Shown: positions 54,298 through 62,878 of the stretch, one piece after another
Position numbering within the stretch: the first letter of the stretch is position 1
Layout of the letters: each line of letters begins with the position of its first letter
Origin: Clostridiales bacterium 38-18
GTDB lineage: Bacteria > Bacillota > Clostridia > Peptostreptococcales > Acidaminobacteraceae
Direction: 5' to 3'
Assembly (NCBI GenBank): GCA_001897605.1
Contig: MKTL01000002.1
Coordinates: 162,856 to 226,855, forward strand
Length of the DNA stretch: 64,000 nt
The notes under the pieces: model-generated
Told to the model about the DNA's origin: nothing
Seen by the model: the letters and a program-made list of their open reading frames with translations, nothing else
Database searches by the model: none
Position numbers and translations under genes: made by a program

Positions 54298-54780
54298 ATG
54301 GCAAAGAACTTTTTAACTGATGAAAATTTCGAAAAGCTTCACAAAGTGATCGAAGAGCATAAAGATATGCAAGGTCCTTTGATGCCGATTCTTCATGAAG
54401 CACAACATATTTTCGGTGCAATCCCGATAGAAGTGCAAAGAGTGATATCGGAAAAGTTAAATACACCATTAGCTGAAATTTATGGCGTAGTTACTTTCTA
54501 CTCACAGTTTACACTTGAACCAAAAGGTGATTATTTAATCTCAGTTTGCCTTGGAACTGCATGCTACGTAAGAGGGGCGCAACAATTAATTGACAAAATT
54601 TCTGAGATGACTAGTGTTGGTGTTGGTAAAACATCGCCAGATGGTAAATTCTCATTAGAAGCAACAAGATGCATCGGTGCATGTGGTCTTGCGCCTGTAT
54701 TAACTGTAAATGAAGATGTCTATGGTCGTTTGACTTTAAATGATATCCCTGGCATCATCCAAAAATACCAAGCGAATTAA
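54298..54780 (+). CDS. hndA: Electron-bifurcating hydrogenase subunit, NuoE/HndA type
   Basis: 160 residues, a thioredoxin-like [2Fe-2S] protein. The four ligands are Cys84 and Cys89 (CLGTACYVRGA) and Cys125 and Cys129 (CIGACGLAPV). The family includes NuoE and the HydC/HndA subunits of NAD(P)-linked [FeFe] hydrogenases. In the complex it passes electrons beside the flavin subunit. The start at 54298 has AAGGAGGAA upstream; an in-frame TTG earlier lies in the leader. First gene of the hnd operon, 10 bases before hndB. Confidence 0.95.
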   Translation: MAKNFLTDENFEKLHKVIEEHKDMQGPLMPILHEAQHIFGAIPIEVQRVISEKLNTPLAEIYGVVTFYSQFTLEPKGDYLISVCLGTACYVRGAQQLIDKISEMTSVGVGKTSPDGKFSLEATRCIGACGLAPVLTVNEDVYGRLTLNDIPGIIQKYQAN

Positions 54781-54790
54781 GGAGGCACAA

Positions 54791-55156
54791 ATGAAAACAT
54801 TAGCTGAATTAACACAACTTAGAGACGAAGCACTTAAAAAAGTTGATTTAAGAAAAGATCGCAAAGGTACTAGAATTGTCGTTGGTATGGCAACTTGTGG
54901 TATCGCAGCAGGTGCTCGCCCTATCTTAGCCGCTTTGATGGATGAAGTTCAAAAAAGAGGTTTGAAAGATGTAGAGATTACTCAAACAGGTTGCATTGGC
55001 GTTTGCAGACTTGAGCCACTCGTTGAAGTCTACAAAGAAGGCGGCGAAAAAGTTACTTATGTTGAATTAACTGAAGAAAAAGCGAGAAGAATCATCGCAG
55101 AACACATCGTTAATGGCAATATCGTAACTGAATTCACGATTGGTGCAGCAGAGTAA
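54791..55156 (+). CDS. hndB: Thioredoxin-like ferredoxin subunit, HndB type
   Basis: 121 residues. A [2Fe-2S] thioredoxin-like fold as in HndB: ATCGIAAGARPILAAL (Cys36) and TGCIGVCRLEPLVEV (Cys68, Cys72). Only three cysteines are in the usual positions, the pattern typical of HndB homologues, so whether it holds a cluster is uncertain. GGAGGCACAA precedes the ATG. It lies between hndA and hndC in the usual order. Confidence 0.93.
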   Translation: MKTLAELTQLRDEALKKVDLRKDRKGTRIVVGMATCGIAAGARPILAALMDEVQKRGLKDVEITQTGCIGVCRLEPLVEVYKEGGEKVTYVELTEEKARRIIAEHIVNGNIVTEFTIGAAE

Positions 55157-55187
55157 TTGTAACAAACCAAATTTAGGAGGTATATCA

Positions 55188-56984
55188 ATGGATTTCTATA
55201 GAGCACATGTCCTTGTGTGTGGTGGTACAGGTTGTGTATCCTCAGGATCAGCAACCATCGAAGAAATGTTTAACGATGCTTTAGTCGCAAAGGGCTTAGA
55301 AAAAGAAGTAAAAGTGGTAAGAACGGGTTGTTTCGGTCTTTGCGAAGCAGGTCCTATCTGTATCGTATATCCAGAAGGTTCATTCTACTCAAGAGTTGAA
55401 AAAGCAGACGTAGAAAGAATCGTTGACGAGCACTTATTAAAAGGAAGAATTGTAAAAGATCTTCTTTATGTTGATAAATTAGCAAATGTTACTGAAATTG
55501 AAACAAGTATCAATGAAGTAACTTTCTACAAAAAACAAAAACGTGTTGCACTTAAAAACTGTGGTGTAATCAACCCTGAAATCATCGAAGAGTATATCGC
55601 ATTTGATGGTTACCAAGCTCTTGGTAAAGCATTAACTCAAATGACACCGGGGCAAGTTATCGATGAAATGAAAAAATCAGGTCTTCGTGGCCGTGGGGGC
55701 GGTGGTTTCCCAACAGGTTTAAAATGGGAATTCGCTTCTAAATCAGAAGGCGACATCAAGTATGTTGCTTGTAATGCCGATGAGGGAGATCCAGGTGCAT
55801 TTATGGACCGTTCTGTTCTTGAGGGTGACCCACATGCAATCATTGAAGCTATGGCAATTGCAGCTTACGCAATTGGCGCTGAAAAAGGTTATGTCTATAT
55901 CCGTGCGGAGTATCCAATCGCAGTTAAGCGTTTAGGTATTGCGATTGCTCAAGCAAATGCTATGGGCTTACTCGGTAAAAATATATTTGGTACTGATTTC
56001 AATTTCGAAATGGAAATCAGATTGGGTGCTGGCGCATTCGTATGTGGTGAAGAGACTGCTCTTATCGCATCTATCGAAGGTGAGCGTGGTATGCCAAGAC
56101 CAAAACCACCATTCCCAGCTCAAAAAGGTATCTTTGGAAAACCAACCATCATCAACAATGTTGAGACTTATGCGGTTGTTCCACAAATTATCTTAAACGG
56201 CGCTGATTGGTTTACTTCATTCGGTACTGAAAAATCACCAGGAACTAAGGTTTTCGCTTTAGGTGGTAAAATCAACAATACAGGTCTTGTTGAAATTCCA
56301 ATGGGAACAACGCTTAAAGAAGTTATCTATGATATCGGTGGCGGTATTCCAAATGGTAGAAAATTCAAAGCGGTTCAAACGGGTGGTCCATCGGGTGGTT
56401 GTTTAACAGAAGCACATCTTGAAACACCAATCGATTTTGATACTTTAACAGCACTTGGCTCAATGATGGGTTCAGGTGGTATGATCGTAGTTGACGATAC
56501 AAACTGTATGGTTGACTTCGCTAGATTCTTCCTTGACTTTACAGTAGATGAATCATGTGGTAAGTGTGTACCATGTCGTGAAGGTACTAAGAGAATGCTT
56601 GAAATGCTTGAAAAAATCACTTCAGGTAACGGTACTATGGAAGATTTAACTAAATTAGAAGAATTAGCTTACTCTATAAAAGACTCATCACTTTGTGGTC
56701 TTGGACAAACTGCACCGAACCCAGTATTATCTACACTTAAGTACTTCAAAGATGAGTACATCGCTCACGTAGTCGACAAAAAATGTCCAGCAGGTATGTG
56801 TCAAGATTTATTGTCAATCGTGATCACAGATGGCTGTATTGGCTGTACTGCTTGTAAACGAGTTTGTCCAGTTGATGCTATCAGTGGCGAAGTGAAACAA
56901 AATCATGTCATCGATCAAGCAAAATGTATCAAATGTGGCGCTTGTATTCCAAAATGTCCTAAGAAAGTTATTGTTAAGCAATAG
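55188..56984 (+). CDS. hndC: Electron-bifurcating hydrogenase flavin subunit, NuoF/HndC type
   Basis: 598 residues. N-terminal thioredoxin-like [2Fe-2S] domain (Cys11, 16, 48, 52). The NuoF core binds FMN and NAD(P)H (RGRGGGGFPTGLKW, NADEGDPGAFMDR, GAGAFVCGEETALIASIEG), with a [4Fe-4S] site in SCGKCVPCREGT near 455. The C-terminal 2[4Fe-4S] ferredoxin domain has CIGCTACKRVCP and CIKCGACIPKCP. This is the subunit in which NAD(P)H and ferredoxin electrons are combined in bifurcating hydrogenases. AGGAGGTATATCA precedes the ATG. Confidence 0.96.
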   Translation: MDFYRAHVLVCGGTGCVSSGSATIEEMFNDALVAKGLEKEVKVVRTGCFGLCEAGPICIVYPEGSFYSRVEKADVERIVDEHLLKGRIVKDLLYVDKLANVTEIETSINEVTFYKKQKRVALKNCGVINPEIIEEYIAFDGYQALGKALTQMTPGQVIDEMKKSGLRGRGGGGFPTGLKWEFASKSEGDIKYVACNADEGDPGAFMDRSVLEGDPHAIIEAMAIAAYAIGAEKGYVYIRAEYPIAVKRLGIAIAQANAMGLLGKNIFGTDFNFEMEIRLGAGAFVCGEETALIASIEGERGMPRPKPPFPAQKGIFGKPTIINNVETYAVVPQIILNGADWFTSFGTEKSPGTKVFALGGKINNTGLVEIPMGTTLKEVIYDIGGGIPNGRKFKAVQTGGPSGGCLTEAHLETPIDFDTLTALGSMMGSGGMIVVDDTNCMVDFARFFLDFTVDESCGKCVPCREGTKRMLEMLEKITSGNGTMEDLTKLEELAYSIKDSSLCGLGQTAPNPVLSTLKYFKDEYIAHVVDKKCPAGMCQDLLSIVITDGCIGCTACKRVCPVDAISGEVKQNHVIDQAKCIKCGACIPKCPKKVIVKQ

Positions 56985-57022
56985 TTGGACAACAAAGATT
57001 ATATGAAAGAGGTGTACTTATC

Positions 57023-58774
57023 GTGAGTAATGTAAGTTTATCTATAAACGGTATTCAATATGAAGTACCAAGTAACTTAACCGTATTAGAAGCTGCTAGA
57101 ACAGTTGGTATCGATATTCCAACTCTTTGCTTCCTTAAAGATATCAATGAAGTTGGCGCTTGTCGTGTTTGTGTTGTTGAAGTGGAAGGTGCTAGAGCAC
57201 TTCAAGCTTCATGTGTGCTTCCAGTTCGTGAAGGCATGGTCGTTAATACTAACAATACAAGAGTTAGAAAAGCTAGAAAAAATACAGTAGAATTATTACT
57301 TGCTAACCATAACAGAGAGTGTACAACATGCGTTAGAAGCAAAAACTGCGAATTACAATCACTTTCTGAAGAATTAAGCATCAGAACCATTCCTTATGAA
57401 GGCGAAAAAAGAGAGCCGTCTTTTGATGATCTTTCTCCTTCAATCGTAAGAGATTCAAGCAAATGTATCCTATGCGGTCGTTGTGTAAGCGCATGTAAAA
57501 ATGTTCAAGGCATCGGTATCTTAGATTTCTTAAACAGAGGCTTTAAAACAACTGTAGGACCTGCATTTGAAATGAGCATGAAAGATGTACCATGTATTTA
57601 CTGTGGTCAATGTATGGTAACTTGTCCAGTAGGTGCTTTAACTGAGAAATCTGCTATCGATAAAGTATGGGCAGCACTTGAAGATAAATCTAAACACGTT
57701 ATCGTTCAATCAGCGCCTGCAGTAAGAGCAGCACTTGGTGAAGAGTTTGGATACCCAATCGGAACAAACGTAACTGGTAAATTAGCTACAGCGTTAAGAA
57801 GACTTGGCTTTGACAAGATTTTCGATACAAACTGGGCTGCTGACGTTACGATTATGGAAGAGGGTACAGAGTTACTTCACAGACTACAAAATGGTGGCGT
57901 TTTACCGATGATCACATCATGTTCACCAGGTTGGGTAAGATATATTGAGTTTAACTACCCTGAATTGTTACCACACCTTTCAACCTGTAAATCACCACAA
58001 AATATGTTTGGTGCATTAGCAAAAAGCTACTACGCTGAAAAACACGGTATCGATCCAAAAGATATCCTCGTAATTTCAGTAATGCCATGTACTTCAAAAA
58101 AATCTGAGATCGTTAGACCAGAGCTTGAAGTCAATGGCTATAGAGACGTAGATGTATCGATCACAACTCGTGAGCTTGCACTTATGATTAAAGAAGCTAG
58201 ACTTGAGTTCGATAAACTTGAAGAGGGCACTTTCGATCCATTTATGGGTAACTATACAGGTGCAGGTCTTATCTTTGGTGCAACAGGTGGCGTTATGGAA
58301 GCAGCAATCAGAACCGTTGCTGACGTATTAACTGGTCAAGACCTTGAGAACGTAGACTATACTGCTGTTCGTGGTGTTGAAGGCATCAAAGAAGCTACTG
58401 TAAATGTCGCAGGAATGGACATTAAAGTTGCAGTTGCACACAACACAACAAATGCAGGCATCTTACTAGAAAAAATTAAAAAAGGTGAAGCAGATTACCA
58501 CTTTATCGAAGTTATGGCTTGTCCAGGCGGCTGTGTAAATGGTGGTGGTCAACCAATTCAACCAGCTAACGTAAGAAACGTAATCGACATAAGAGCTGAA
58601 AGAGCAAAAGCGCTTTATTCAGAGGATGCTTCGAAAGAAGTGAGAAAATCTCATAAAAATCCAGAAATCAAACGCTTATACGATGAGTATCTTGGCAAAC
58701 CAAATAGCCATAAGGCGCATGAATTGCTTCATACGCACTATGTTGCTAGAGAGAAGTTTCCTTTAAACAAGTAA
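57023..58774 (+). CDS. hndD: [FeFe] hydrogenase catalytic subunit, HndD/HydA type
   Basis: 583 residues. [2Fe-2S] ligands Cys36, 47, 50 and 64; His-ligated [4Fe-4S] with His96, Cys100, 103 and 109; two [4Fe-4S] at Cys148/151/154/158 and Cys191/194/197/201. H-cluster motifs are TSCSPGW (298-304), MPCTSKKSE (354-362, Cys356) and EVMACPGGC (496-504, Cys500 and Cys504). L1 reads TSC-S-P rather than the common TSC-C-P. It makes or oxidises H2 in the cytoplasm, linked to NAD(P)H and ferredoxin by HndABC. GTG start with GAAAGAGGTG upstream; the operon ends at 58839-58877. Confidence 0.96.
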   Translation: MSNVSLSINGIQYEVPSNLTVLEAARTVGIDIPTLCFLKDINEVGACRVCVVEVEGARALQASCVLPVREGMVVNTNNTRVRKARKNTVELLLANHNRECTTCVRSKNCELQSLSEELSIRTIPYEGEKREPSFDDLSPSIVRDSSKCILCGRCVSACKNVQGIGILDFLNRGFKTTVGPAFEMSMKDVPCIYCGQCMVTCPVGALTEKSAIDKVWAALEDKSKHVIVQSAPAVRAALGEEFGYPIGTNVTGKLATALRRLGFDKIFDTNWAADVTIMEEGTELLHRLQNGGVLPMITSCSPGWVRYIEFNYPELLPHLSTCKSPQNMFGALAKSYYAEKHGIDPKDILVISVMPCTSKKSEIVRPELEVNGYRDVDVSITTRELALMIKEARLEFDKLEEGTFDPFMGNYTGAGLIFGATGGVMEAAIRTVADVLTGQDLENVDYTAVRGVEGIKEATVNVAGMDIKVAVAHNTTNAGILLEKIKKGEADYHFIEVMACPGGCVNGGGQPIQPANVRNVIDIRAERAKALYSEDASKEVRKSHKNPEIKRLYDEYLGKPNSHKAHELLHTHYVAREKFPLNK

Positions 58775-58838
58775 TAAAGATCGAGCCGTTTAATGACTTT
58801 AATCTGTTTGCGTCATTCCAACCAATAAGATCAAATTA

Positions 58839-58877
58839 ACCTGCAATTATACAATAATATAATTGCAGGTTTTATTT
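58839..58877 (+). terminator. Rho-independent terminator of the hydrogenase operon
   Basis: ACCTGCAATTATA (58839-58851) and TATAATTGCAGGT (58858-58870) form a perfect 13-bp stem with a 6-base loop, followed by a T-rich tail. Confidence 0.92.
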
Positions 58878-58987
58878 ATTTTATAGAGCGTATAACATAG
58901 GGAGTGCATATGGACTTTAGCTATAGTCAAGCAATGCAAAATAGTTTAAAATGATAATGTACGTAAATTAATAATGAGGAGCTATAC

Positions 58988-59620
58988 ATGTCCAATAATA
59001 AAACCTTAGTTATTTCAATAGAAGGTGGAGATGGCGCAGGAAAATCAACGGTTATTGAATTGATTGCAGTTCATTTACAAGAGTTAAGCCTTCCGTTTAT
59101 CATTACAAGAGAACCTGGTGGTGTTCGCATTTCTGAGCAAATTCGAAGCATTACATTAGATAAAAATTTACAGGAAATGGATGTTAGAACCGAGGCACTT
59201 TTGTTTGCAGCGGCTAGAAGACAGCATTTGGTTGAAAAAGTAAAGCCAGCAGTTGAACAAGGTAAGCTGGTGATTATCGATCGATTTGTCGATTCATCTA
59301 TGGTCTACCAAGGCTATGTTAGAGGTATAGGTGTAGATGAGGTTTATAATATGAATTTATTTGCTACTGAAGGCTTTTTACCCGATTTGACATTGTATCT
59401 AGATGTTGATCCCAAAGTGGGCTTAGATCGTATTGCGCAGAATCCCGATCGCGAGATTAATAAGCTTGATTTAGAGGGGCTTCATTTCCATGAGCGCGTT
59501 CGCGAGGGCTATCTTAGCTTGGTTGAACGGTTTCCAAATCGCATCGTGACAATTGATGCAAACCAGTCAGTAGAAGCGGTGACTAATGCTGTAATAAAAG
59601 AAATTGAACTCAGATTGTAA
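58988..59620 (+). CDS. tmk: Thymidylate kinase
   Basis: 210 residues. P-loop IEGGDGAGKSTVIELI (11-26), TREPGGVRISEQIR with the catalytic DR(E)P-like loop, IDRFVDSSMVYQGYVRGI and the lid region RIAQNPDREINKLD. It phosphorylates dTMP to dTDP. AATGAGGAGCTATAC precedes the ATG. It is followed by the DRTGG gene by 61 bases, so the signalling cluster downstream may be transcribed from the tmk promoter or its own. Confidence 0.96.
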   Translation: MSNNKTLVISIEGGDGAGKSTVIELIAVHLQELSLPFIITREPGGVRISEQIRSITLDKNLQEMDVRTEALLFAAARRQHLVEKVKPAVEQGKLVIIDRFVDSSMVYQGYVRGIGVDEVYNMNLFATEGFLPDLTLYLDVDPKVGLDRIAQNPDREINKLDLEGLHFHERVREGYLSLVERFPNRIVTIDANQSVEAVTNAVIKEIELRL

Positions 59621-59681
59621 AGATGCTATAATGTAAGTGTTAATTGTTAAATAATTAACTTTTGAGTTATAGGAGGCAATG

Positions 59682-60029
59682 ATGCACTTAAAATACATCA
59701 AAGAGATAATAAAAGCAGATGTTTTAGCATATGAACCTGGTCTAGAACTTGAGATCAATACAGCTTTTGGCTCAGATCTTATGAGCGACGTGTTAGCTTA
59801 TGTTGAAGATGATACCTTATTGATTACAGGTCTTACGAATCAGCAGGTGATCAGAACAGCTGAGATGCTTGATCTTAAGGCAATCCTCTTTGTAAGAGGG
59901 AAAAAACCTTGTAACGAAATGATCAGCCTAGCAGAAGATAAAAAAATCCTGCTAATGTCAACAAAAGAATCATTATTTACTGTTTCAGGAATATTGTATA
60001 ATAATGGATTGAGAGGCATATCTATTTAA
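59682..60029 (+). CDS. DRTGG domain protein 1
   Basis: 115 residues. A single DRTGG-type alpha/beta domain: GSDLMSDVLAYVEDDTLLITGLTNQQVIRTAEMLDLKAILFVRGKKP. These domains occur beside CBS domains and phosphotransacetylases, and as stand-alone proteins in hydrogenase neighbourhoods; their ligand is unknown. ATG 59682 has AGGAGG 5 bases upstream, better than the ATG immediately before. It is a distant paralogue of the gene at 61842. First gene of the six-gene redox-signalling cluster. Confidence 0.87.
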   Translation: MHLKYIKEIIKADVLAYEPGLELEINTAFGSDLMSDVLAYVEDDTLLITGLTNQQVIRTAEMLDLKAILFVRGKKPCNEMISLAEDKKILLMSTKESLFTVSGILYNNGLRGISI

Positions 60030-60076
60030 CCAGTCAACGCAATACTAATCTGCAGAGGCAAGGGGATCTGAGATTT

Positions 60077-60523
60077 ATGAACACCTATATGAAAAATGAA
60101 TCAAACGTTGCTATGAAACTTCACTATGATATATCAAAGGATGATTTTTCGAGAGCTGGTGAAGCATCTAGCAAGATTAAAAATATGCTAAGACAATTGG
60201 CAATTGAAGCAAATATTCTTAGAAGAATTGCAATTGCAACTTATGAAGCAGAAATTAATTTAGTAATTCACTCGTTGGGTGGTACGATTGACGTATACAT
60301 AAAGCCCGACTGTATAGAAATATACGTAGAAGACGTTGGACCCGGAATTGAGAACATTGAACTTGCTATGACAAAAGGATTTTCTACTGCGACAGCAGTT
60401 GCGAGAGAAATGGGGTTTGGCGCAGGCATGGGCTTACCAAACATGGAAAAAGTGAGCGACGAGTTTATCATTGAATCAACTATTGGTGTTGGTACTCAAA
60501 TTAAGATGGTCGTCACCTACTAA
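60077..60523 (+). CDS. HATPase protein, anti-sigma factor/serine kinase-like
   Basis: 148 residues, a GHKL ATPase of the RsbW/SpoIIAB type. RIAIATYEAEINLVIHS forms the N box, EDVGPGIENIE the G1 box, and GFGAGMGLPNMEKVSD the G2/lid. Such proteins bind ATP and a partner, phosphorylating serine or holding a sigma factor. The partner is not visible, but it lies between a DRTGG protein and the hydrogenase-like protein. AAGGGG precedes the ATG. Confidence 0.9.
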   Translation: MNTYMKNESNVAMKLHYDISKDDFSRAGEASSKIKNMLRQLAIEANILRRIAIATYEAEINLVIHSLGGTIDVYIKPDCIEIYVEDVGPGIENIELAMTKGFSTATAVAREMGFGAGMGLPNMEKVSDEFIIESTIGVGTQIKMVVTY

Positions 60524-60546
60524 TCAGTCCTCACTTGGAGGTAATA

Positions 60547-61791
60547 ATGAGAGAATACTGGCATTCAGTAGTGCTTGAAAAGGACTACTGTAATGGATGC
60601 ACACACTGTCTTGATCGGTGTCCGACACAAGCCATTAGAATCATCGACGGTAAAGCGCGAATCATTCAAGATCGTTGCATTGATTGTGGTGAATGCTTAA
60701 GAGTATGTCCCTATCATGCAAAAGGCGCACTTGTCAGTTCAATTGATACATTGAATAACTACAAGTACACGGTAGCATTGCCTTCGATTTCTTTTTATGG
60801 TCAGTTTTCGGAGGAGTATGATACAAACAAGGTCTACAATGCACTGCTGAAATTGGGGTTTGATGAAGTGTATGACACGGCGCATGCAGCAGAAATTTTA
60901 GCGGTTTACGAAAAAGCAATGGTAGAAAAGGAGCATTATAATAAACCACTAATATCCACCTATTGCCCAGTAATAACGCGTCTTATTCAAATTAAGTACC
61001 CAGCTTTGATCGATCATATTATTAAGCTTGAAGCACCGATGGAGATCGCTGCAAGGCATGTAAGGAAAAGATTGATTCAAGAGGGCTACACTAGTGATGA
61101 AATTGGAATTATTTATATTTCACCTTGTCCTGCCAAAATCACTAGCATAAAAAACCCGATTGGTATAGACAAGTCAAGTATAGATGAGGCAGTATCTACA
61201 GAAGAGATCTATTATAAAGTTATGAAGATCATAGATAAGGTAACCGATATAAAACCCATTCAATGTTCAACTGGCAAAGGCATCGGTTGGGCAAGAGTAG
61301 GTGGACAAAGCTACGCGATGGAAATCGATGATTATATTGCGGTTGATGGCATTGACGAAGTAATAAAAGTGCTTGAGTCAATGGAAATTGGTAAGCTCAA
61401 CTCTCTAGATTTTTTCGAAGGGTATGCTTGTGTTAATGGATGCGTTGGGGGACCTTTAAATGTTGAAAACACCTTTATTGGAAAAAATCGCGTTAGAAAA
61501 TTAACAAAAAAATATGGCATGGATGAGCCCGTAACGATTGATATTGAGTTGATTCCTGAAAATATGGAATGGGACACACCAATTAAACCTATGCCAATAT
61601 TTAAACTAGACACGGATTTTAAACGAGCACTTGAGAAGATGGCTAAGATTGAAGAGTACACGCAGATTTTACCAGGTATCAACTGTGGCGCCTGTGGTGC
61701 ACCTAATTGCAGAGTTCTTGCAGAGGATATCGTCAGCGGCAATGCTAAGCTAGAGGATTGCGTCTTATTAAAGAACCAGCCCAAAGGTTAG
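60547..61791 (+). CDS. [FeFe]-hydrogenase-like iron-sulfur protein, probable redox/H2 sensor
   Basis: 414 residues. N-terminal 2[4Fe-4S] ferredoxin domain (Cys15/18/21/25 and Cys44/47/50/54), then a hydrogenase large-subunit-like domain keeping four cysteines at H-cluster positions: STYCPV (Cys140), SPCPAKI (Cys194) and YACVNGC (Cys295, Cys299). Tyr139 sits where true hydrogenases have the proton-transfer cysteine, and the surrounding motifs differ. A C-terminal FeS domain follows (INCGACGAPNC then C further on), as in RnfB and corrinoid proteins. The small size and neighbours suggest a sensor rather than a catalytic enzyme. ATG 60547 has GGAGGT 7 bases upstream. Confidence 0.9.
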   Translation: MREYWHSVVLEKDYCNGCTHCLDRCPTQAIRIIDGKARIIQDRCIDCGECLRVCPYHAKGALVSSIDTLNNYKYTVALPSISFYGQFSEEYDTNKVYNALLKLGFDEVYDTAHAAEILAVYEKAMVEKEHYNKPLISTYCPVITRLIQIKYPALIDHIIKLEAPMEIAARHVRKRLIQEGYTSDEIGIIYISPCPAKITSIKNPIGIDKSSIDEAVSTEEIYYKVMKIIDKVTDIKPIQCSTGKGIGWARVGGQSYAMEIDDYIAVDGIDEVIKVLESMEIGKLNSLDFFEGYACVNGCVGGPLNVENTFIGKNRVRKLTKKYGMDEPVTIDIELIPENMEWDTPIKPMPIFKLDTDFKRALEKMAKIEEYTQILPGINCGACGAPNCRVLAEDIVSGNAKLEDCVLLKNQPKG

Positions 61792-61841
61792 TACGAGCAA
61801 TATGATATGTTAATCTTAATTTTGATTTGAGGGGTATAGAG

Positions 61842-62174
61842 ATGTTTGTTAATGAATTAATAGGAAAATATGGATTTAAGCACCTATCAGGTGAGAATGT
61901 AGATAGAAAGATTGAGAACGCATACTCTTGTGACTTGCTAAGCTGGGTAATGGCAAAGGGAAAGCATGATACAGCGTGGATTACAGTTCAAACACATAAT
62001 AATATCCTAGCAGTAGCTTCTTTGTTAGACTTCGCTTGTATTATAATTCCAGAAGGAATTAAAGTAGAACAAGAAATTCTAGATAAAGCGAATGAGCAAG
62101 AGGTCGTCATTCTTTCAACAGAGTTGGATGCCTTTGAGATTTTTAAGATTTTATATGAAGCTGGAGTAAAATAG
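61842..62174 (+). CDS. DRTGG domain protein 2
   Basis: 110 residues, related to the protein at 59682: YSCDLLSWVMAKGKHDTAWITVQTHNNILAVASLLDFACIIIPEG follows the same SDLL-W-V/A-K-T-x-LLD plan. Ligand and role unknown. ATG 61842 has GAGGGGT upstream; a TTG at 61827 overlaps that site. Its stop overlaps the PHP gene start by one base. Confidence 0.85.
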   Translation: MFVNELIGKYGFKHLSGENVDRKIENAYSCDLLSWVMAKGKHDTAWITVQTHNNILAVASLLDFACIIIPEGIKVEQEILDKANEQEVVILSTELDAFEIFKILYEAGVK

Positions 62175-62878
62175 TGAAACTTTACTATGATTTGCACATC
62201 CATTCATGTCTGTCACCTTGTGGGAGTGATGATATGACGCCCAATAATATTGTTGGAATGGCACACATAAAGGGGTTAGATATAATTGCTGTGACAGATC
62301 ACAACGCTTGCGATAATCTAAAAGCGATTGCACAGGTTGCTGAAGGCTTTGATATTCTTTTGGTGCCTGGGATGGAGATTCAAACAAGGGAAGAGGTTCA
62401 TGTGCTTTGCTATTTCAGAGGCATAGCGGATTTGTTGGATTTTAATGATGCGATGGCAACTTTTAGAACGACAATTTTAAATAAGCCTAAGGTGTTTGGT
62501 CAACAGCAGATATTAAATGAGATGGATGAACAAATTGGCGAAGAGCCAAGAGCCCTAATGATGTCCGTAGATTTGTCAATTGAGGCAGTAGTGGCGCTAA
62601 CGCAAAAATACGATGGTTGTGTTGTGCCTGCACATATTAACAAGGCTTCAAACAGCATTCTTGTCAACTTAGGATTTATACCTGAGGCGCTGGGATTTAA
62701 AACGGTTGAGGTCCATGAGAACAGTCCAATAGCCGTTGGGTTAACAAAAGACTATCAGGTTATTTATAATTCTGACGCGCATTATTTAGATCAAATTAGT
62801 GAACCAATCCATTTTATGGACTTAAAAGAAAGAAGTTGTTCAGCAGTAATTGATTATTTATTGGGGAAGGTATTATGA
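62174..62878 (+). CDS. PHP-domain phosphoesterase
   Basis: 234 residues. Metal-binding motifs of the PHP family are in order: DLHIHSCLSPCG (HxH near 7-9), AVTDHNACDN near 40, VPGMEIQTREEVHVLCYF near 65-80, CVVPAHINKAS near 154 and NSDAHYLDQI near 198. PHP proteins hydrolyse phosphoesters using a trinuclear metal site; here the substrate is unknown. GTG start overlapping the DRTGG stop (one base); its own stop overlaps the next gene by 4 bases, so the cluster is tightly coupled. Confidence 0.92.
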   Translation: MKLYYDLHIHSCLSPCGSDDMTPNNIVGMAHIKGLDIIAVTDHNACDNLKAIAQVAEGFDILLVPGMEIQTREEVHVLCYFRGIADLLDFNDAMATFRTTILNKPKVFGQQQILNEMDEQIGEEPRALMMSVDLSIEAVVALTQKYDGCVVPAHINKASNSILVNLGFIPEALGFKTVEVHENSPIAVGLTKDYQVIYNSDAHYLDQISEPIHFMDLKERSCSAVIDYLLGKVL

